Part shown: piece by piece, positions 17,919 through 25,553 of the stretch
Numbering within the stretch: the stretch's first letter is position 1
Layout of the letters: every line of letters begins with the position of its first letter
Assembly: GCA_049521055.1 (NCBI GenBank)
Contig: JBEKPE010000004.1
Coordinates: forward strand, 1-64,000
Length of the DNA: 64,000 bases
DNA from: FEN-987 sp049521055
GTDB taxonomy: Archaea > Thermoproteota > Bathyarchaeia > 40CM-2-53-6
Reading direction: 5' to 3'
Notes under the pieces: generated by a model
Seen by the model: only the letters and a program-made list of their open reading frames with translations
Told to the model about the DNA's origin: nothing
Database searches by the model: none
Position numbers and translations under genes: made by a program

Positions 17919-18806
17919 TCACTCGCCCCCAGGTTTTACTCCCTTAAGCATTTTGTAGTACACTATGGTGAACCCTAATACTAGGATAAGTGTGAAAACT
18001 GACAGGGTGGCTGCATATCCGAAGTTAAAGAGTTCATAAGCCGTGATCAGTACGTAAGAAGCAAGTATCTGAGTAGAGTTCGCTGGTCCACCGTTTGTCA
18101 TAATAAATATTAGATCTGGATAATTAAACGTCCAAATTATACGGATTACAGTTGAAATGATTATTGTGGGCTTAAGCGTAGGAATAGTGATGTGGATGAA
18201 CCTTCCCCACATAGACGCACCATCCACGCGAGCAGCTTCATACAATACGTTAGGGATAGCCTGAAGTCCAGCCAACAAGATTATGATAAAGAACGGGGCA
18301 CCCCTCCATAAATTAGCAAGAATAATTGACAACAGCGCTGTTGATGTATCACTTAACCACGGAATGGCGTGATGTATCAGTCCCGTTTTCATGAGCAAAT
18401 CATCTATCAAGCCGAAATTTGGATCGAGAAGCCAACCCCATATTATTCCGACAACAGCACCGGGTATCGCCCACGGGAGGATCACTACAGATCTAACAAG
18501 TCCTCTCCCTCTGAACTTCTCGTTCAGGACTAAAGCCCCTATAAATCCCAAGATGAATTGAGAAAATACGGATAGAACCACCCAGATAAGCGTATTCTGC
18601 AACGCAACCCAAAAAACCGGATCTGTGAATAACTGCTGATAATTAGCTAAACCTATGTAATGTACCTCATTGGGTAGATACAATATGTTTTGTTGAAAAC
18701 TCATATTAATGGCTCTCAAAATCGGTACATAAACAGTCGACGCTAAGCAAAGCACGGCAGGCAGTAGATAGAGATAATCGGATATATCCTTCGTTTTATG
18801 GGGCAT
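17919..18806 (-). CDS. ABC transporter permease, MalF type
   Basis: A 295-residue permease with six predicted helices. The first is YLYLLPAVLCLASTVYVPIL. The EAA cytoplasmic loop reads YEAARVDGASMWGRFIHITI followed by Pro, the canonical form. It lacks the large periplasmic insertion of enterobacterial MalF, as do most archaeal members. It is the first gene of the permease pair. No promoter is obvious beyond AT-rich sequence upstream at 18810-18860. Confidence 0.92.
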   Translation of the reverse strand: MPHKTKDISDYLYLLPAVLCLASTVYVPILRAINMSFQQNILYLPNEVHYIGLANYQQLFTDPVFWVALQNTLIWVVLSVFSQFILGFIGALVLNEKFRGRGLVRSVVILPWAIPGAVVGIIWGWLLDPNFGLIDDLLMKTGLIHHAIPWLSDTSTALLSIILANLWRGAPFFIIILLAGLQAIPNVLYEAARVDGASMWGRFIHITIPTLKPTIIISTVIRIIWTFNYPDLIFIMTNGGPANSTQILASYVLITAYELFNFGYAATLSVFTLILVLGFTIVYYKMLKGVKPGGE

Positions 18807-19007
18807 GAATGATCACAAGTTCGAGATATCCCCCATTATTACACATAAAATATTTTCTTTAATCAGCCGAGACGCGCCCTACTTCGAACAGAGTCGCTTG
18901 CAATACGGCAGACGAAACAGCAACGGCACTTAGCAATCTTCGAAAACGAAACTGGTGGAGTTTGAGCGCTCTCCCGCCCGAGGTCGCAGGCACAGATCTC
19001 GATCATT

Positions 19008-19258
19008 ATGCCTTTGAAGTATGAGGAATTGTCCGAGAACAACAAGCTGGCACCTCCAGTCAAAGATATTCTAATCTTTGGACCTACAGTATGCGGTAAA
19101 AGATGCGCGCGCAATCGCAAAATCCATTAGCGTTTCCTTCATACACCGGTCTGGAACAGATCGACACACGAAGCTTTCGGTGAAAGCGCGGCACATGCAC
19201 GTGAGATGTTTCTTGAAGCAGAGAAAAACACTTGGACACACTAGATACTATAGATGAG
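19008..19258 (+). pseudogene. decayed fragment of a CDC48-like AAA+ ATPase
   Basis: Frame by frame the translation reads MPLKYEELSENNKLAPP, then ILIFGPTVCGKR, a damaged Walker A. After frameshifts it continues AKSISVSFIHRSG and EAFGESAAHAREMFLEAEKN, and finally LDTIDE where Walker B should be. This order matches the first 80 residues of a CDC48/VCP-type ATPase module. The key lysine region is altered (GPTVCGKR for GPPGxGKT) and at least two frameshifts are present. It is a fossil. The adjoining bases at 18807-19007 and 19259-19394 hold nothing else I recognise. Confidence 0.7.
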
Positions 19259-19394
19259 AAGTTCAGGTAGTTGGATGTCTTGTTCCAAGGAGCGGTGGGG
19301 GACCGCCGCATCAGAGGCCGGAAGCTTTGAAGATGTAGTAGTTCAGTATGAATAAACGTAAGAAGCACATTCTTTGCGGATAGGTCGTGACTTT

Positions 19395-20408
19395 ATGAAC
19401 TATGTTAGACTTGGAGACAGCGGACTAAGAGTTTCTGAGATTTGTCTTGGCACTTGGCATCTTCCGAGGTTGACGGAAACTGATCAGTATGGGATACCGA
19501 AAGTGGACGCTGAAGAAACGAGAAGGGTAGTGAATCTGGCTTTTGATCATGGCATAAACTTCATTGATACTGCGAACCGATACCATGGAGCGATGGCTCC
19601 AGTTGATTTGAATCATTATGGAAACGCTGAGAAGGTCCTATCAGACATACTCAGAGACCACGAAAGAGAGAGCTTTGTGTTGGCCACGAAGGTGGGGGCC
19701 GAAATGGCACCCTGGCCGAATGGACGAGGTCTGTCAAGGAAACACCTGTTCTGGCAAATAACCGAAAGTTTGAAGCGATTAAAACTGGAATACGTGGACG
19801 TATATTTGGCTCATATTCCAGATGAGGAAACGCCGCATCTGGAAACTTTGCAAGCTCTCAATGACCTAGTCGCAATGGGGAAAGTTCACTACATCGGTTG
19901 TTCCAACTTCACGACAGAACAGGTCATTGACTTCATGGAGCTTTCCAAAGTGCATGACTTAGTCAGCTTTGTTACACTCCAAGACGCATATAGCCTAGTC
20001 AACCGCAGCATTGAATCCAACAAGCTACTTCTAGCTCACAGGTACAACTTCACAATTATGGCGTATTCTACACTAGCTCAAGGATTACTGTCCGGCAGAT
20101 ATCTAGACGGAGTTCCAGTTGGATCAAGAGCAACGTATTCCCAGAGCCTCAAGAAAGCATTATCTGAGAAGAACTTGGACTCCTTAAGAAAATCATCCAC
20201 CTTAGCCAGCGAGAAGGGTATCTCGCTATCCCAACTCGCTATTGCATGGTTGCTTCACAAGCAGAGAAAACTTGGCGTCAGCATAATTCCGATCATCGGA
20301 GTATCAAACAGAGAACAACTACTAGAAAATCTTCAAGCATTAGAAGTTCACCTATCCGAAGGTGACATGTCAAAAGCGGAACAGATTGTGCTCTCAATCC
20401 AAGTCTAG
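19395..20408 (+). CDS. aldo/keto reductase
   Basis: A 337-residue NADPH-dependent (beta/alpha)8-barrel oxidoreductase from the ATG at 19395; an in-frame start at 19374 adds seven unconserved residues. The catalytic tetrad is visible: D and Y in FIDTANRYHG, K in LATKVGAE and H in YLAHIPDE. The C-terminal cofactor loop includes IIGVSNREQLLENL. It closes the island's enzyme set and could reduce an aldehyde or ketone formed from the imported compound. Confidence 0.9.
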   Translation: MNYVRLGDSGLRVSEICLGTWHLPRLTETDQYGIPKVDAEETRRVVNLAFDHGINFIDTANRYHGAMAPVDLNHYGNAEKVLSDILRDHERESFVLATKVGAEMAPWPNGRGLSRKHLFWQITESLKRLKLEYVDVYLAHIPDEETPHLETLQALNDLVAMGKVHYIGCSNFTTEQVIDFMELSKVHDLVSFVTLQDAYSLVNRSIESNKLLLAHRYNFTIMAYSTLAQGLLSGRYLDGVPVGSRATYSQSLKKALSEKNLDSLRKSSTLASEKGISLSQLAIAWLLHKQRKLGVSIIPIIGVSNREQLLENLQALEVHLSEGDMSKAEQIVLSIQV

Positions 20409-20742
20409 CTTTCACTAATGCATGTTACAAAACGCTGTTCAGCACAGGACTGAGACCTTGCAGTGGACATTCTTTGGTGAACTCGATTGCGAGTTGGGCG
20501 TGGTGGTGAACGTCCACCATATCATACGCCCTCAACTCTTGTATAAAAGGCGGTTTCTATACGATGTTGTCAAGACGACGCTCGTGCGGCCGTGTACGTT
20601 CCTCAACAGGTAGCCCAGCCAAGACAGCTGGAGTCGATCGTGAGCTCCTCTTGGACCTAACATTGTTAATTCGTTCGAAAGCAACATTGTAGAGTTCGTT
20701 GTTTAGATGTTGTTGGTGTGAATTCCCCAAATCTTCAGCCCT
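20409..20742. other. 334-bp gap between aldo/keto reductase and polymerase remnant
   Basis: No frame with recognisable homology was seen on either strand. It may be eroded upstream sequence of the polymerase gene. Confidence 0.4.
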
Positions 20743-21507
20743 TTCGCATTCTCCAGAGAGATCCTCAAGAAAGCAGTAGTAATCGCAGAATCCCGGGGCT
20801 TCAAACTAGTTCACGGCATTGTCGACTCCATGTGGCTAAAGAAACCTCAAGCAACAGGAGAGGAGTACAAGCGAGTTTGCGAGCAAATAGGGGAGGAGCT
20901 TGACATTCCTATAAGCTTCGAAGGACGCTACAAGTGGATTGTTTTCCTCAACTCACGAATCGACACTAGGGTTCCCGTGCTCAACCGATACTATGGGGTC
21001 TTTGAGGACGGCACGCTCAAGGTCAGAGGAATCGACCTAAGAAGACATGACACTCCGGAAATAGTGAGAAAATGCCAGGCAGAGATGCTATCCATACTGT
21101 CCAAAGCGGACAACTCTGACGAGTTCCGAGAGCTCGTGCCAAGAGCGCTTAGTGATGAAGCATTACGTATCACTTCTGATGAGCGGCAACGTTCCAGTCA
21201 AAGAATTAGTGATAGAGAAGCGCCTCAGCAAGATGCCCAGCGAGTAGACCAATCTAATTCCCCAGGCAATCGCGGCAAGGCATCCGTCCGTGAAGGAAGC
21301 CATGTTCATCCTGGACAGAACATCAGCTTCGTCATAAGTCATAATGATTCAGGGATAGCGGACAATCGCGCTTTGCCTGTTGAACTCGCCGACGAGACCA
21401 CGCCATACGATGCCGCCTCCTATGTCGAGCTCATTCTCTCTTCTGCGTTGAACTTGTTCTTGCCCTTTGGGTTTGATCTCAACACGTTAAGAGCGAAAAC
21501 ACAGTAG
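20743..21507 (+). pseudogene. remnant of a family-B DNA polymerase (palm-thumb part)
   Basis: An open frame gives FAFSREILKKAVVIAESRG, then HGIVDSMWLKK in the place of the polymerase motif C. Next come ISFEGRYKWIVFLNSR, NRYYGVFEDGTLKVRGIDLR and DTPEIV, the classic archaeal PolB thumb. Further on, VKELVIEKRLSK appears only in another frame and meets a stop, while HPGQNISFVI and ALPVELADE return in the first. Exonuclease, N-terminal and finger regions are absent. Motif C lacks the usual YxDTDS, a variant known in some archaeal PolB paralogues. The fragment lies beside the broken integrase. Confidence 0.78.
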
Positions 21508-21807
21508 AATTCGTCAGTATACTTCGCAACCCAGCTGCGTATCGGAGTGTCGTAATTATCAGGAAGGCATACTCCGATGGATGATCTTGTTCTTGGGACT
21601 GTAGATGTAGGCATTCAGGGAAGTTATGGTTGCGAGTAAAGTGGGCGCCATGCAACTACAAACGCGTCGCCCACATCTGCCAGGTGATAAAAGAGTAACC
21701 TACTGGTAGCTTGGGAACGATTCCGGACATCTCACCTCCGAGCATTCTTGCAATCGTTTTCAAATCTCTCTCATATTTGGTTCAGAAGAGGATGCTGATG
21801 TTCATGG
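21508..21807. other. 300-bp gap between polymerase and integrase remnants
   Basis: No supported gene. On the minus strand a short frame beyond the integrase contains GYSFITWQMWATRL, which I cannot place. The lost C-terminal part of the integrase, with the catalytic Tyr, is not visible. Confidence 0.4.
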
Positions 21808-22575
21808 CTATCTCATGGCTGGATCAAACTCGCTGATCTTGTGATGCTGAACAAATCTCGGACGAGTGGAGATGCTGGTAACAGCTTCTCTCCGTGAGCT
21901 TCCCGAAAGCGAAGATAGCGTTGAATGCCTATCGTAAGCTTCTGGGGTGATGAAAGTGACGTATTCTTCTGGTTCTCCTTCGTACACAGTTAGCCTAGCT
22001 GCTATCGCTTTTCCATCTCTATCGAGGGACTTCAAGCCTCTGATCTTCAGATAGTCCCATGCACCGACACGAATTGCGGACGACACCATGACGAGAACTA
22101 CGACCTCAACTCGCATGTCCGGATAGCGTATCAGCCTCCTCAGTTCTTCCACTGCCGGAGCTCGGTCAAGTGCATACCGCCTGAAAGAGGGAATCTTCTT
22201 GTTGATCTTCTTCCAGTTCAGCGTAACATCGTTCATTTCAAGAAATAATTTCACGGGTTTCTTGAAGTTCGGAACCGTGCTCTCTGAGATTTCCTTTTTC
22301 CTAACCCTATCCTTCTGAACCATGATGTACTCGATTATTTTGGATTCGACCCAGGGCTTGTTGTTTCGTGATTTGTCGAAAAAGCTGTTCGGAGTCTCGC
22401 CCAACCAGTCGAGGAATCGCCAGAACCTGCGCTCATATTGCAGCCACGTCTCTTCAGCCCTCACAGCCTCTCGGAATATCCTGACTGATTCGCCTTCGAG
22501 GTGCGGTATCCTTCTCTTGGTCAAACCTTTCTTCCATCTTCCAAACCCGACCAGTCCGCAATAGGCTTGGACCAA
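21808..22575 (-). pseudogene. tyrosine recombinase/integrase, frameshifted and truncated
   Basis: The N-terminal part resembles the SAM-like core-binding domain of XerC-type recombinases. The catalytic domain begins with AVEELRRLIRYPD, with the first catalytic Arg in SSAIRVGAWDYLKIRGL. After TPEAYDRHS the homology moves to another frame (YLRFREAHGEKLLPASPLVR) and then stops. The H-x-x-R box and nucleophilic Tyr are missing. The gene starts 52 bases from the 3' end of tRNA-Lys, the usual position for the integrase of a tRNA-inserted element. The enzyme should be inactive. Confidence 0.82.
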
Positions 22576-22626
22576 AGGTCCCAGCCTAACCTGAAAGATT
22601 CAGTACCGATTCAAGAACCAAAAATG

Positions 22627-22642
22627 TGGCGGGCCCGCCGGG
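22627..22642 (-). repeat. putative att site inside tRNA-Lys 3' end
   Basis: The 16-base direct repeat partner of 6556-6571, lying at the very 3' end of the tRNA gene next to the recombinase. Confidence 0.65.
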
Positions 22643-22787
22643 ATTTGAACCCGGGACCCCTCCCCAAGCTAGCTTCTAAGCCAAGCTTTTCGGGTGGCTT
22701 CCCATGGGTTCGAAACGCCCAGAGGTAAAAGCCTCACCAACGCCCACACAGCGTCACCGATGCTCTACCTGACTGAGCTACGGGCCC
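22627..22787 (-). tRNA. tRNA-Lys(TTT) with two canonical-structure introns and a third probable one
   Basis: The acceptor GGGCCCG pairs with CGGGCCC, followed by G and an encoded CCA. The D stem (GCTC/GAGC) and T stem (CCGGG/CCCGG) are perfect. Intron A (22733-22756, 24 nt) lies at 30/31 with central helix CATC/GGTG and inner helix GACGC/GCGTT. Intron B (22696-22725, 30 nt) lies at 37/38 with helix CTTT/GAAG. Splicing gives anticodon stem TCGGG/CCCGA around the loop CTTTTAA. A third intron in the variable region (roughly 22645-22688, AGCT/AGCT inner helix) is needed to bring that loop to normal length, but its exact ends are ambiguous. The 3' end is the probable att site of the island. Confidence 0.85.
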
Positions 22788-23108
22788 CAACCCTGAGACT
22801 CCCGAACGTTATCAAAAGTATTGTGGGTTCCGTTAGCTGAACCCGATTGAACGCGAGTCTCGCGATTATGCCTGTGGGGGAGAAATGGGCCACAAGAAAA
22901 GATGTCTAGCATATGTTATACAGGTCCAGTGGTTGGCACCCACAGAAGATGCTCGCTTAGAACCGTCCCGGAAACACAGGTAAGGTGACACGCACGCTTA
23001 TTCTGCCGCAAGGTGACATGTTGCACCCACAAACCACCAATAGCGCTACGTGCCATAGAAAACTAGGGCCCCCACCGCCTCCCCCGCTGAGCGTGCGCGA
23101 TCCGCGGG
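22788..23108. other. 321-bp intergenic stretch right of tRNA-Lys
   Basis: No gene recognised. It contains a short GC-rich run just before the HtrA stop and no clear promoter on either strand apart from AT-rich bases upstream of the tRNA. Confidence 0.4.
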
Positions 23109-24059
23109 TTACGCAATGACCTTGCTGGCTTCTTCTAACCTTACGTGTACTTTGCTACGTTCTCGGTCTCTGCCGATGAGCAGTTCGAGAGTGTCGTCCA
23201 CCTTCTTTGTTTGGAGTATGTGTTGTAGGTCTTCCCAACCCTTGAGTGCGGTGCCGTCGGCTTCGAGGATTACGTCTCCCGCCGACACCCCAGCTCTCCG
23301 TGCTGGGCTTCCTCGGCCCACCCGCGCAACCAGAACGCCTTGTTCGTAGGGTAGGTTGTAGGATTCTGCGATCTCCCGGGTCAGGGTTAATCCGGCTATG
23401 CCGACGTAGGGTCGGATCACGCGTCCGTGTTCAATGATTTCTTTGGCTATCCTCTTCGCGGCGTTGATGGGTATGGCGAACCCGATGCCTTGCGCGAATG
23501 GAATGTTCGCTGTGTTAACTCCAACCACCAGCCCCGAACTGTCCACGAGCGGGCCGCCGCTGTTGCCGGGGTTGATGGACGCGTCTGTTTGGATCAGATC
23601 TTCATACATGCGCTCCTCAACGTGAATATGCCGCTTCAACGCGCTAATCACGCCAACCGTCGCTGCTGGCCCCGGTAGCATGAAGCCGTAGGGGTTTCCG
23701 ATGGCGATTGAGATCTGCCCTACCTTCAACTTGTCCGAGTCGCCAAGCTTGACGGCTGGTAGGTTTTCTCCATCAACTCGCACCACTGCCACATCAGACA
23801 TCGCATCCGACCCCAACACTTCTCCGTGAAACTTTTTACCATCCGGGGTAAGCACTTCAACTCTCTCCGCATCTTCAACGATGTGATGGTTGGTGAGGAT
23901 TCCACCGTTTGAATCGAAGATTATTCCCGACCCCATCCCCCGGACCGGGATGGCATCGAACATGCTTTCTTGAATAACCCGCAACGTAGCGACTGAGACA
24001 ACCGCGGGGCTTACTTTCTCAATGGCGGCTACGACATCCGTTTCATTACCTGGAATCAA
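23109..24059 (-). CDS. htrA: HtrA/DegQ-like serine protease, cytoplasmic
   Basis: A 316-residue S1C protease with one PDZ domain. The catalytic triad is His59 (TNHHIVED), Asp89 (MSDVAVV) and Ser167 (NPGNSGGPL), all in the normal spacing. The PDZ domain spans about 215-310 (GVLVARVGRGSPARRAGV). There is no signal peptide or membrane helix, so unlike bacterial DegP it should act inside the cell on misfolded proteins. The start is TTG or ATG at MIPGNE. It is divergent from the zinc-ribbon gene at 24137, with a shared AT-rich control region in between. Confidence 0.93.
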   Translation of the reverse strand: MIPGNETDVVAAIEKVSPAVVSVATLRVIQESMFDAIPVRGMGSGIIFDSNGGILTNHHIVEDAERVEVLTPDGKKFHGEVLGSDAMSDVAVVRVDGENLPAVKLGDSDKLKVGQISIAIGNPYGFMLPGPAATVGVISALKRHIHVEERMYEDLIQTDASINPGNSGGPLVDSSGLVVGVNTANIPFAQGIGFAIPINAAKRIAKEIIEHGRVIRPYVGIAGLTLTREIAESYNLPYEQGVLVARVGRGSPARRAGVSAGDVILEADGTALKGWEDLQHILQTKKVDDTLELLIGRDRERSKVHVRLEEASKVIA

Positions 24060-24136
24060 ATCTAACGCGACCTGCCAAAATATGAAGTAGGGCGTTATTT
24101 ATTGACTGAGTAATCAAATGTAAAACGGAGATAGCT

Positions 24137-24277
24137 TTGCAGGAAGTTGCATACTGGAAATGTAGCGGGTGCGGTTACGAATTTCTTTCCAACTCCAAGA
24201 CGCCGATTTGTCCGCGTTGCAAGAGTGACAAGATGGAGAAGAAAGATGTCAAGAAGCTTGGCGGGTTCGATGAGTGA
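24137..24277 (+). CDS. small zinc-ribbon (rubredoxin-like) protein
   Basis: A 46-residue protein starting at TTG 24137. Cysteines at 9, 12, 25 and 28 (CSGCG and CPRC) bind one zinc or iron. The stretch between them is short and beta-like, as in archaeal rubredoxin-like zinc ribbons. The lysine-rich tail may contact nucleic acid. It is divergent from htrA and ends 14 bases before the 3' end of the convergent tRNA-Asp gene. It is too short for standard gene callers but the motif is clean. Confidence 0.72.
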   Translation: MQEVAYWKCSGCGYEFLSNSKTPICPRCKSDKMEKKDVKKLGGFDE

Positions 24278-24290
24278 TCTATACGCGGGT

Positions 24291-24395
24291 TGGCGCCCCT
24301 CGCCAGGAGAGTTTCACGCTGCTCCTTTGGGCGGGATTCGAACCCGCGTCGACGACGTGACAGGCCGTCATCCTAGACCACTGAACGACCAGGGC
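24291..24395 (-). tRNA. tRNA-Asp(GTC) with an intron in the acceptor stem
   Basis: The 5' half (GCCCTGG), D arm, anticodon loop CTGTCAC with ACGGC/GTCGT stem, and T arm GCGGG/CCCGC are contiguous. The acceptor 3' strand is interrupted: CCA is followed by 29 nt (24299-24327) and then GGGC-G-CCA. Removing those 29 nt restores CCAGGGC, a perfect partner of GCCCTGG, plus discriminator G and CCA. The insertion can form a bulge-helix-bulge: helix CGCC/GGCG, inner helix AGGAG/CTCCT, and 3-nt bulges CAA and AGG cut after their second base. The intron is between positions 68 and 69. The outer helix is weak (two pairs). Confidence 0.82.
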
Positions 24396-24517
24396 GTTTG
24401 CAACTCACACACCCTGAGGCCAGTTTAAAGCCTTGCTGAGCAAAGGAAAATCTCATCATAGCGGCATCAGTTAATTGTGATCAAAGAATCACCGAGAGGA
24501 TAAGCGCATTTTGTTGA

Positions 24518-25003
24518 TTGTGGCAGAGGTCCCAGATCGTGGTTGACCTCGACGTAGCCTACGTCCCCACTCCCAAGGACATAGTTCGCCAGATGCTTCA
24601 ACTAGCATCCTTGCGTCGCGGGGAAACTCTATTCGACCTAGGTGCTGGAGATGGACGGATAATGATCGACGCGGTACGCCGTTTTGGGGCTAAGGCGGTA
24701 GGTGTGGAGATCGATCCAGAACGGATTAGTCGAACTAGGGAACGATTAGCGGCTACGGTGACGCAAGCTGAGTTGATTGAGGGAGATCTCTTTCAGGTCG
24801 ACCTGTCATCCGCCGACGTAATCGCCATTTATCTCTCAGACTCAGCAAACGCTAAGCTCGCGGCAAAATTGAAGGACGAACTGAAGGCGGGGGCACGGGT
24901 CGTCTCATTAGACTATAAGCTCCCCGGATGGGCGGCAGATCGGGAGTTAGAGGTTAACACGAGCGGAATTACACGTAGACTGTACCTGTACAAGATAACC
25001 TAA
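24518..25003 (+). CDS. aKMT-like SAM-dependent protein lysine methyltransferase
   Basis: A 161-residue class I methyltransferase. The N-terminal VAYVPTPKDIVRQML, SAM motif LGAGDGR (41-47), acidic GVEIDPE and the segment GDLFQVDLSSADVIAIYLS parallel Sulfolobus aKMT. It also has LKAGARVVSLDYKLPGW, the family equivalent of KPGTRVVSHEF. aKMT trimethylates lysines on many chromatin and housekeeping proteins, including Cren7 and MCM. The first several codons (MWQRSQIVV) may be untranslated; a start nearer LDVAYVP is possible. Confidence 0.85.
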   Translation: MWQRSQIVVDLDVAYVPTPKDIVRQMLQLASLRRGETLFDLGAGDGRIMIDAVRRFGAKAVGVEIDPERISRTRERLAATVTQAELIEGDLFQVDLSSADVIAIYLSDSANAKLAAKLKDELKAGARVVSLDYKLPGWAADRELEVNTSGITRRLYLYKIT

Positions 25004-25319
25004 GGGTCCGATCGTGGCGGTCGATTCGTGCGAAGACCGTCAATGTGGTTGACTAGGTGGCTTTAGTGAGTCGCCTTCTGCACTCAGTTCGCTGCCCGCA
25101 TGCATTCTTGCTCTTACTCTTTTCGTAATCACTTCGGACGCTTTAGACCCTACCAGGTCTGAGAGAATACTCGCTAGCGCGTCGCAGTGGTCGCACAAAT
25201 TGTATCCCGGGTTATCGAGCCAACCTGAAAGTCGCATATATAAGTTGCCGATTTTGGCTTCGGATTTTGTAAATAAATAAAGTCACATCGCGCACCTTTA
25301 CCGCGCTGGAGGTGAGTCG

Positions 25320-25451
25320 ATGTCAAAGTTTAGGCTCCTGCTCGCCGCGGTTGTAGTTCTGGCACTGGTTGCCGTAGTCCTGATGACGGGCAATGTCAGC
25401 GCCGGAGATCCAAACGGCGGCGGCCACGGCATAATAGCAGCACTATTCTAA
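25320..25451 (+). CDS. tiny secreted peptide (43 aa)
   Basis: ATG at 25320 is preceded by a strong GGAGGTGA ribosome-binding site 5 bases upstream. The peptide has an N-terminal signal-like helix (LLLAAVVVLALVAVVLM), then GNVSAGDPNGGGHGII and a stop at 25451. A TATA-like GCATATATAAG at 25236-25246 could drive it. The mature part after an AxA-like site would be only about 17 residues, glycine-rich. I know no family. Confidence 0.6.
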   Translation: MSKFRLLLAAVVVLALVAVVLMTGNVSAGDPNGGGHGIIAALF

Positions 25452-25553
25452 ACAGCTACCATACGAGCCCCCCTACAAGTTTCCCACGTTTTTTATACGA
25501 AAAGTAACAGGTTATATCTTAGCCGCCATGGGCTGTTTCCAGGAATGTAGGCA

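Larger units (their letters stand above)
6556..22642. mobile_element. putative tRNA-Lys-integrated island, decayed (about 16 kb)
   Basis: The island lies between the tRNA-Lys 3' end (22627) and a direct 16-bp copy of that end (6556). A tyrosine recombinase gene sits immediately inside the tRNA, the expected geometry for tRNA-targeted integration. Inside are an ABC transporter, an aconitase X pair and several catabolic enzymes, plus fragments of family-B DNA polymerase, AAA+ ATPase and aldehyde ferredoxin oxidoreductase. The genes at 8.6-19 kb look visibly richer in A+T than the flanking housekeeping genes. The recombinase is frameshifted and lacks its end, so the element is probably fixed. 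The boundary rests on one short repeat. Confidence 0.6.

Noticed and set aside
24147..24428. 93-codon plus-strand frame
   Set aside because: It runs through the antisense of tRNA-Asp and is out of frame with the clean zinc-ribbon gene at 24137-24277.
25040..25237. 65-codon minus-strand frame with one CDHC motif
   Set aside because: Its ATG is part of a TATATATG sequence that looks like a promoter for the plus strand, and no family or ribosome-binding site is visible. It could still be real but is not supported.
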